A model generated the notes under the pieces. That model made no database searches. It had not been told where the DNA came from and saw only the letters and a program-made list of their open reading frames with translations. A program made the position numbers and the translations under genes. From assembly GCF_009765995.1 (NCBI RefSeq), contig NZ_LMUI01000059.1:41434-105433 (forward strand): 64,000 bases of DNA. Reading direction: 5' to 3'. Positions within the stretch are counted from its first letter, which is position 1, and each line of letters begins with the position of its first letter. Below are positions 59,333 through 64,000 of this stretch, one piece after another. The stretch is from Methylocapsa sp. S129 (GTDB lineage Bacteria; Pseudomonadota; Alphaproteobacteria; Rhizobiales; Beijerinckiaceae).

Positions 59333-60745
59333 ATGTTCACGCTAGACGCATTCCACCTCGCCCGCGCGCAATTCGCCTTCACCGTCATCTTTCACATCGT
59401 CTTCCCCGCGCTTTCGATCGGGCTCGCCAGCTATCTCACCGTGCTGGAGGCGCTGTGGCTGAAGACGGGGCGGCAGGTCTATCTCGATCTCTTCCAATAT
59501 TGGCTGAAGATATTCTCGATCGGCTTCGCCATGGGCGTCGTTTCCGGCCTGGTCATGTCCTATCAGTTCGGGACCAATTGGGCGGCGTTTTCCGACAAGG
59601 CGGGGCCGATCATCGGGCCGCTGATGGGCTATGAGGTATTGACGGCGTTCTTCCTTGAGGCCGGCTTTTTGGGCGTCATGCTGTTTGGCATGAACAAGGT
59701 CGGGCGCGGACTGCATTTCGCGGCGACATTTCTTGTCGCCTTCGGCACGTTGATTTCAGCGACATGGATCCTGTCGGCCAATTCCTGGATGCAGACGCCG
59801 GCGGGCTATTCCATCGCCGCCGATGGGCGTTTCATGCCGGAGGATTGGTGGGCGATCATCTTCAACCCTTCCTTCTTCGTGCGCCTGCCGCATATGGTGC
59901 TCGCCTCCTATTTGTGCGTGTCGTTTCTTGTCGGCGGCGTCGGCGCCTATCACCTGCTGCGCGACGCGCAGAACCAGGCGGCGCGCACCATGTTTTCGAT
60001 GGCGCTGTGGATGGCGACGCTGGCGGCGCCGGCGCAGATTGTCGTCGGCGATCTGCACGGGCTCAACACTCTCGCCCATCAGCCCGCCAAGATCGCAGCG
60101 ATGGAAGGCGATTTCGAAACCGAGCGCGGCGCGTCCGAAATCCTGTTCGGTATTCCCAATATGAAGGAACAGCGCACCGACTATCAGATCGCCATTCCCT
60201 ATCTGGGCGCGCTGATCCTGACCCATAGTCTCGACGGCGAGACGCCGGGCCTGAAACAATGGCCGCGCGCCGACCAGCCTTATGCGCCGGTGATCTTCTT
60301 CACCTTCCGGATCATGGTCGGCCTCGGCTTCCTGATGGCGGGAATCGGCCTCGTCAGCCTGTGGCTGCGCCGCGGCGGGCGCCTCTATCGCGCGCGCTGG
60401 CTGCAGCGGATGATGGTGGCGATGGCGCCGGCGGGCTTCATCGCGCTGGTGTGCGGTTGGATCACGACGGAAGTCGGGCGCCAGCCCTATACGGTTTACG
60501 GCCTGCTGCGCACCTCCGACAGCCTGTCGCCAATCGGCCTGCCCGGGGTGGCGACTTCGCTGGCGTTCTTCGTCGTCGTTTATCTCATCGTCTATGCCGC
60601 CGGCATTGCATTCCTGCTGCAGCTTATGGCCAAGCCGCCGCATCCGGGCGAGGAGGGGCCGGCGCAGGGCGCGCCGATCCATGCCGCCGGCCTCACGCCA
60701 GGGCCCGCCGCCGGCGCGCCTATGCCGTCGACGGCGGGGGAATAG
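59333..60745 (+). CDS. cydA: Cytochrome bd oxidase subunit I (CIO type)
   Basis: Quinol oxidase subunit of 470 residues with nine predicted helices. FHLARAQFAFTVIFHIVFPALSIGLAS near residue 5 holds the heme b595 histidine; HMVLASYLCVSFLVGG near 186 the b558 histidine; GWITTEVGRQPYTVYGLLRT near 380 is the GRQPW-type motif with Tyr for Trp. The Q-loop is short, as in cyanide-insensitive oxidases CioA. It reduces O2 to water at high affinity in the inner membrane. cydB starts 3 bp later. Confidence 0.94.
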   Translation: MFTLDAFHLARAQFAFTVIFHIVFPALSIGLASYLTVLEALWLKTGRQVYLDLFQYWLKIFSIGFAMGVVSGLVMSYQFGTNWAAFSDKAGPIIGPLMGYEVLTAFFLEAGFLGVMLFGMNKVGRGLHFAATFLVAFGTLISATWILSANSWMQTPAGYSIAADGRFMPEDWWAIIFNPSFFVRLPHMVLASYLCVSFLVGGVGAYHLLRDAQNQAARTMFSMALWMATLAAPAQIVVGDLHGLNTLAHQPAKIAAMEGDFETERGASEILFGIPNMKEQRTDYQIAIPYLGALILTHSLDGETPGLKQWPRADQPYAPVIFFTFRIMVGLGFLMAGIGLVSLWLRRGGRLYRARWLQRMMVAMAPAGFIALVCGWITTEVGRQPYTVYGLLRTSDSLSPIGLPGVATSLAFFVVVYLIVYAAGIAFLLQLMAKPPHPGEEGPAQGAPIHAAGLTPGPAAGAPMPSTAGE

Positions 60746-60748
60746 GCC

Positions 60749-61759
60749 ATGACTCTCGATCTGCCATTGATCTGGGCCGGCCTCATCGCCTTCGCGGTGC
60801 TCGCCTATGTCGTGCTCGACGGGTTTGATCTCGGCGTCGGCATCCTGTTCGCCGTCGAACACGAGGATAAGGAGCGCGACGTGATGGTCAATTCCATCGC
60901 GCCGATGTGGGACGGCAACGAGACCTGGCTGGTGCTGGGCGGCGGCGGGCTGTTCGCGGTCTTTCCGCTCGCCTATGCGACGATCATGCCCGCCCTTTAT
61001 CCCGTCATTATCGCCATGCTGCTCGCGCTGGTCTTTCGCGGCGTCGCCTTCGAGTTTCGCTTCCGCGCATCCTCGCCCCGCGGGCGGCAAGGCTGGGATC
61101 TCGCGTTCTCGCTAGGATCGACCGTCGCGGCTCTGTGCCAGGGTCTCGCGCTCGGCGGCCTGCTGCAAGGCGTCAAGGTGGAGAATCGCGCCTATGCCGG
61201 CGGCTGGTGGGACTGGCTCACCGGCTTCACCGTGCTGTGCGGCCTGGCGGTGGTGGCCGGCTATGCCTTGCTCGGCGCTTGTTGGCTGATCTGGCGAACG
61301 GAGGGGCCGTTGCAGCAACGCTGCCGGCGTCATGCGCGCACGCTGGGCGTTGTCGTGCTGGCCTTCATCGTGGTCGTCAGCTTGTGGACGCCGATGCTCA
61401 ACCCCTCGTTCTTCCAGCGCTGGTTCGGCTGGCCGGGCGTCGCGCTGACCGCGCCGGTGCCGCTGCTGGTCGCGCTGCTCGCCTGGGGCTTCTGGCGCGG
61501 GCTCTCGTTGAAGCACGATCTCACGCCCTTCCTCTGTGCGCTCGGCTGGTTCGTGCTGTGCTTTGCGGGTCTGGGGATCAGCATGTATCCGCTGATCGTG
61601 CCGCCCTCGATTTCGATCTGGCAGGCGGCGGCGCCGCCCGCCAGCCAGGGGTTCCTGCTGGTCGGCGCGGTGGTGCTGCTGCCGATCATCCTCGCCTATA
61701 CCGGCTATAGCTACTGGCTGTTTCGCGGCAAGGTCGGCCACGAAACCCACTATCACTGA
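60749..61759 (+). CDS. cydB: Cytochrome bd oxidase subunit II
   Basis: Partner subunit of 336 residues, about nine helices. FAVLAYVVLDGFDLGVGILF near residue 14, SIAPMWDGNETWLVLGGGGLFAVFPLAYA near 48 and VFRGVAFEFRFR near 95 are hallmarks. It stabilises the heme-bearing subunit I. ATG 60749 follows cydA by 3 bp; its stop overlaps the small-subunit start by one base (TGATG). No cydCD exporter gene in the window. Confidence 0.95.
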   Translation: MTLDLPLIWAGLIAFAVLAYVVLDGFDLGVGILFAVEHEDKERDVMVNSIAPMWDGNETWLVLGGGGLFAVFPLAYATIMPALYPVIIAMLLALVFRGVAFEFRFRASSPRGRQGWDLAFSLGSTVAALCQGLALGGLLQGVKVENRAYAGGWWDWLTGFTVLCGLAVVAGYALLGACWLIWRTEGPLQQRCRRHARTLGVVVLAFIVVVSLWTPMLNPSFFQRWFGWPGVALTAPVPLLVALLAWGFWRGLSLKHDLTPFLCALGWFVLCFAGLGISMYPLIVPPSISIWQAAAPPASQGFLLVGAVVLLPIILAYTGYSYWLFRGKVGHETHYH

Positions 61760-61851
61760 TGCGCAAGCTGCTGTGGTTCGTCGGCCTCTACGGCGCGAGC
61801 CTGGCCGTCTTTGCAATCGTCGCTCTGGCGCTGCGATCCGCGCTCAAGTGA
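61759..61851 (+). CDS. Small cytochrome bd subunit (DUF2474/CydX-like)
   Basis: A 30-residue single-span peptide beginning MRKLLWFVGLYGASLAVFAI and ending RSALK, overlapping the cydB stop. Small proteins of this kind (CydX, CydY, DUF2474) occupy the third place in many cyd operons and steady the hemes. Too short for usual gene calling, but position and hydrophobic span support it. Confidence 0.8.
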   Translation: MRKLLWFVGLYGASLAVFAIVALALRSALK

Positions 61852-61870
61852 TTGGTCGACGCAGTCCGCC

Positions 61871-62497
61871 TTAATCGTCGTCCAGCTTAGCGAGACGCTC
61901 GGCCTCGGCAAGGTCTGCGATCGTGTTGACGTTGAAGAACGGATCGCGCGATGTGTTCGCCCATGTCGCCGTGGCGAGCCGATAACGCGCCATCCAGCGC
62001 TCGACCTTACGGCAATCCTCGACGACGAGCGCATGGCGGAGGTCTTCGCGCAAATCGACGCTCCATAATCCGATCACGGGATGCGCGCGTCCGCCCGAGG
62101 CGACGACGGCGAGCTGCGCGTCCGCGCCCGTTCGCGCGTCATGCAGACGCGCAACGAGATCGCGCGGCAGGAAAGGACAATCGCCCGCCGCGCTGACGAC
62201 CCAAGCGATATCGGGTCTATGCGCGGCAGCCCAGTCGAGCGCCGCCAGCACGCCCGCGAGCGGTCCCGCGAATCCCTCGACATTGTCGGCGACGACAGGC
62301 AGGCTCAACGATTCAAAACGCGTGGGATCGCCATGGGCGTTGAGGATGAGGCCGTCGCATTGTGGGGCGAGGCGCGCGGCGACGCGCTCCAAAATCGTGC
62401 TTGCGCCAATCCTGCGCATCGGCTTGTCGCCGCCGCCCATGCGCCGCGCGAGACCGCCGGCGAGGATGACGCCAAGCGTCACAGGCCTGTCATTCAT
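61871..62497 (-). CDS. mobA: Molybdenum cofactor guanylyltransferase
   Basis: A 208-residue MobA that attaches GMP to molybdopterin cofactor for DMSO-reductase-type enzymes. [29 protein letters not shown] at residues 8-36 is the nucleotide-binding LAGGxSxRMGGxDK motif; [13 protein letters not shown] near 80 and [13 protein letters not shown] near 105 complete the site. Convergent with the cyd operon. No other moa/mob gene is in the window. Confidence 0.92.
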   Translation of the reverse strand: MNDRPVTLGVILAGGLARRMGGGDKPMRRIGASTILERVAARLAPQCDGLILNAHGDPTRFESLSLPVVADNVEGFAGPLAGVLAALDWAAAHRPDIAWVVSAAGDCPFLPRDLVARLHDARTGADAQLAVVASGGRAHPVIGLWSVDLREDLRHALVVEDCRKVERWMARYRLATATWANTSRDPFFNVNTIADLAEAERLAKLDDD

Positions 62498-62601
62498 GCC
62501 GGCATCTCTGAAGCAAATCCGCGTTCCGTCAATATTTTGTTTCGGCGCGGCGGCTGCCGCGCCGCTTGACGATGCGAGCCCCCTCCCCCATCGTCGAAGC
62601 C

Positions 62602-62841
62602 ATGGCGACGACCAAGCTCGACCTGATCGGACTGAATTGTCCTTTGCCGGCGTTGAAGACCCGCAAGGCGCTCGCGCGCCTGATGCCGGGCGATCTCCTG
62701 CAGGTCCATTGCACCGACCCGCTCGCCGCCATCGACATTCCCCATCTCATCCGCGAGACCGGCGACCGCATCGCGGCCACCGAACATTTGGAAAGCCGGA
62801 TCGTGTTCCTCATCGAAAAGGCGAGCGCGGCAGGCGCCTGA
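62602..62841 (+). CDS. TusA/SirA-family sulfur carrier protein
   Basis: A 79-residue two-layer protein with the CPxP signature [18 protein letters not shown] near residue 10, the Cys being the persulfide carrier. The rest follows the family ([19 protein letters not shown], then [21 protein letters not shown]). It may deliver sulfur to molybdenum cofactor or tRNA thiolation, in line with the nearby mobA. ATG 62602 is chosen for length; the upstream frame to 62566 is not conserved. Confidence 0.88.
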   Translation: MATTKLDLIGLNCPLPALKTRKALARLMPGDLLQVHCTDPLAAIDIPHLIRETGDRIAATEHLESRIVFLIEKASAAGA

Positions 62842-62946
62842 GCGGGATTGTCGAAGTCCGCGCCCCACTCGCGGGAAGACCTCAATAGACCCTACGCCAC
62901 TAAGCGGCCGCGCCGCTCGAGATTCCGTTCAGACGACGGCGAAAAC

Positions 62947-63171
62947 TCAATTCGTCAGATCATAGCGCTTCATCAGCTCGTCCAAGGGAATTGCCTTGGC
63001 GACGCCAGATCGGATCGCGTCCATTTCGCGCTCGGCGAGATAGACGTCCTCGAGATCGTCGAGATGTTCGAGGATCGCTTGGCGCGCATAATAGCTCTTG
63101 CTGCGACCCGTGCGCTCGGCGAGGGCGTCGAGGCGATCTTCGATTTCTGGCGGAAGGCGAAGGGAGAGCAT
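62947..63171 (-). CDS. Ribbon-helix-helix antitoxin-like protein
   Basis: A 74-residue protein of the RelB/StbD-like ribbon-helix-helix type. MLSLRLPPEIEDRLDALAERTGRSKSYYARQAILEHLDDLED is the DNA-binding part; the acidic tail AEREMDAIRSGVAKAIPLDELMKRYDL resembles toxin-wrapping tails. ATG 63171 has GAGAAG upstream. No RelE-like toxin follows in the 105 bp before the convergent TusA gene, so it looks orphaned. Confidence 0.8.
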   Translation of the reverse strand: MLSLRLPPEIEDRLDALAERTGRSKSYYARQAILEHLDDLEDVYLAEREMDAIRSGVAKAIPLDELMKRYDLTN

Positions 63172-63249
63172 GGCGGCTTCTCAGGACGAGCAATAGGTGT
63201 ATGGCATGACGAGCCGCTTCCCTGAAATCGTGGATGCGTGGGCTTGGTT

Positions 63250-63612
63250 TCACGCCGCCGCGTCGAGCGCCATTTCCGCGGCGATGCGCGACCACGGCAC
63301 GTAAATGAGCCCGTCGCTATCGCGCGCGATCAGTCCGGCTTCGACAAGAAGCGCCACGTCGGCGTGAACGCCGCGATAGTCGCGGGCGAGATGTTTGGAC
63401 AAGGCGCGGACCGAGGCCGGCCCCAAATGCCGCAAGGCGCGCAGCAACGCCCAACGATTGGCCGTCAGGACTTTCAACAGGCCTTCCATGCTCTCGAAGG
63501 CGAATCTGGCGGGCGCGCTCTTGGTCTGGCCCCGATCGAGCCGGCGCGCCATTTCCTCCGCGTCAGCAAAAAACACATCGGTATCCCTGACGTGCAGGAT
63601 AACTTCCTTCAT
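63250..63612 (-). CDS. HVO_A0114-type HTH (TumA-like antitoxin) protein
   Basis: A 120-residue protein with a MarR-type winged helix: FESMEGLLKVLTANRWALLRALRHLGPASVRALSKHLARDYRGVHADVALLVEAGLI spans residues 39-95. The N-terminal strand MKEVILHVRDTDVFFADAEEMARRLDRG and overall plan match HVO_A0114-type regulators, the antitoxin partners (TumA) of TumE toxins. ATG 63612 overlaps a stop (ATGA) of a 24-codon upstream frame that may be the remains of the toxin gene. Confidence 0.75.
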   Translation of the reverse strand: MKEVILHVRDTDVFFADAEEMARRLDRGQTKSAPARFAFESMEGLLKVLTANRWALLRALRHLGPASVRALSKHLARDYRGVHADVALLVEAGLIARDSDGLIYVPWSRIAAEMALDAAA

Positions 63613-63686
63613 CGCCTCAGCTCCCTCTTCACGTCGCTCAGAAAATCGCGGATCAATGCGGACGCGGGAGATCCGATTATAATTCA
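63609..63686 (-). pseudogene. Possible toxin (TumE-like) gene remnant
   Basis: Directly upstream of the antitoxin, a minus-strand frame reads SALIRDFLSDVKRELRR and stops at TGA 63611-63609, overlapping the antitoxin ATG. It is closed by a stop 24 codons above (63686-63684). The basic tail and ATGA overlap look like the end of a partner toxin whose body is lost. Confidence 0.3.
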
Positions 63687-63751
63687 ATCCGCGAATACAT
63701 GCAGGGATTTGCTAGAGTGTCGCGACAGGCGCCTCCGTCGGAGTGAAATGG

Positions 63752-64000
63752 ATGCGGTCAACAATGTTTCTTCTAATCGCGGCTTTCGCGGCGCCCTTCG
63801 CCGGCGCCCATGCCCAGACCCCTGTCGTCGGCGGCAGTCCGGACGTCTCGATCGGCGGCGCTTCGGCTGCCCGGCAAGGCGATACGGCTAGGGATGGAAG
63901 CCCCGTCGTCCAAGGATCGCCCAATGTGTTCATCAATGGCCGCCCCGCTGCGACGGCGGGCGGCAAAATCGGTTGCGGCGGCGCCATCGTCGGCGGGGCG
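63752..64000 (+). CDS. PAAR-like protein with signal peptide (partial)
   Basis: Open to the right edge; 83 codons visible. The signal peptide starts MRSTMFLLIAAFAAPFAGA and is probably cut after AHA. The following GGSPDVSIGGASAARQGD, then GSPNVFINGRPAATAGG and IGCGGAIVGG match the PAAR pattern of repeated Gly-rich turns with INGRPAA and a Cys. PAAR proteins normally cap type VI secretion spikes and are not Sec-exported, so this is a periplasmic or cell-surface variant. GGAG is at 63740. Confidence 0.7.
   Translation, partial: MRSTMFLLIAAFAAPFAGAHAQTPVVGGSPDVSIGGASAARQGDTARDGSPVVQGSPNVFINGRPAATAGGKIGCGGAIVGGA

Noticed and set aside
1..64000. CRISPR arrays, insertion sequences, prophage, rRNA
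   Set aside because: No regular spaced direct repeats, transposase, integrase, phage structural gene or rRNA sequence was seen.

Overview
This window is a high-GC chromosomal segment from an alphaproteobacterium, most likely of the order Hyphomicrobiales (Rhizobiales). The evidence is the trxB-lsrB gene pair (lsrB/VtlR is a rhizobial/Brucella-type LysR regulator), an Omp25/31-type outer membrane barrel with the ADLP start seen in Beijerinckiaceae and Bradyrhizobium relatives, a DUF3309 peptide, and short palindromic intergenic repeats of the Bradyrhizobium/Rhodopseudomonas kind. Genus cannot be fixed from the sequence. No phage, insertion sequence, CRISPR array or rRNA operon was seen.

Left part (0-25.6 kb) is mostly housekeeping and small metabolic units. 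An acyl-CoA ligase is followed by a two-subunit acyl-CoA dehydrogenase pair of the pimeloyl-CoA type. Then come an SPFH protein with a coupled partner, and a GntR-controlled spermidine-type ABC importer without an ATPase gene, divergent from a PuuE-like deacetylase and an Asp/Glu-racemase-like enzyme. These are followed by a glycosyltransferase, an alpha/beta hydrolase, a YgjP metalloprotease, cobP, an aminotransferase coupled to a solute-binding protein, betC (choline sulfatase), a DMT exporter, the Omp barrel, GST, trxB and lsrB. Last is a secE-nusG unit cut off from its usual ribosomal-protein neighbours.

The middle (25.9-53.8 kb) is a large catabolic island and the most interesting part. 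It has a GntR regulator, a homoprotocatechuate-type extradiol dioxygenase, a zinc alcohol dehydrogenase and an MhpA-like hydroxylase. Two long minus-strand operons follow, each carrying a complete branched-chain-type ABC importer (LivKHMGF). Operon A (40964 to 30928) adds an SDR, an M24-fold protein, a cupin, a CocE-fold protein lacking the catalytic serine, and a tagatose-epimerase-like TIM barrel. Operon B (51866 to 41206) adds a cyclase-family hydrolase, a cupin, an SDR, a 3-hydroxyacyl-CoA-type dehydrogenase, a BKACE enzyme, a PhlG-like C-C hydrolase, a fused LivG-LivF ATPase and a quinone-reductase-like protein. It is read divergently from an IclR regulator and a SnoaL-like protein. A two-box palindrome with the same 29-bp spacing stands in front of operon A and in front of the alcohol dehydrogenase, so the loci appear to form one regulon. 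The likely role is uptake and breakdown of an aromatic or polyketide-like plant compound; the substrate is unknown.

Right part (53.8-64 kb): DUF3309 peptide, tRNA-Trp (CCA), a trehalose operon (otsB, GH15, otsA), a cyanide-insensitive-type cytochrome bd oxidase with its small subunit, mobA, a TusA-like protein, two orphan-looking antitoxin genes, and at the right edge the start of a secreted PAAR-like protein.
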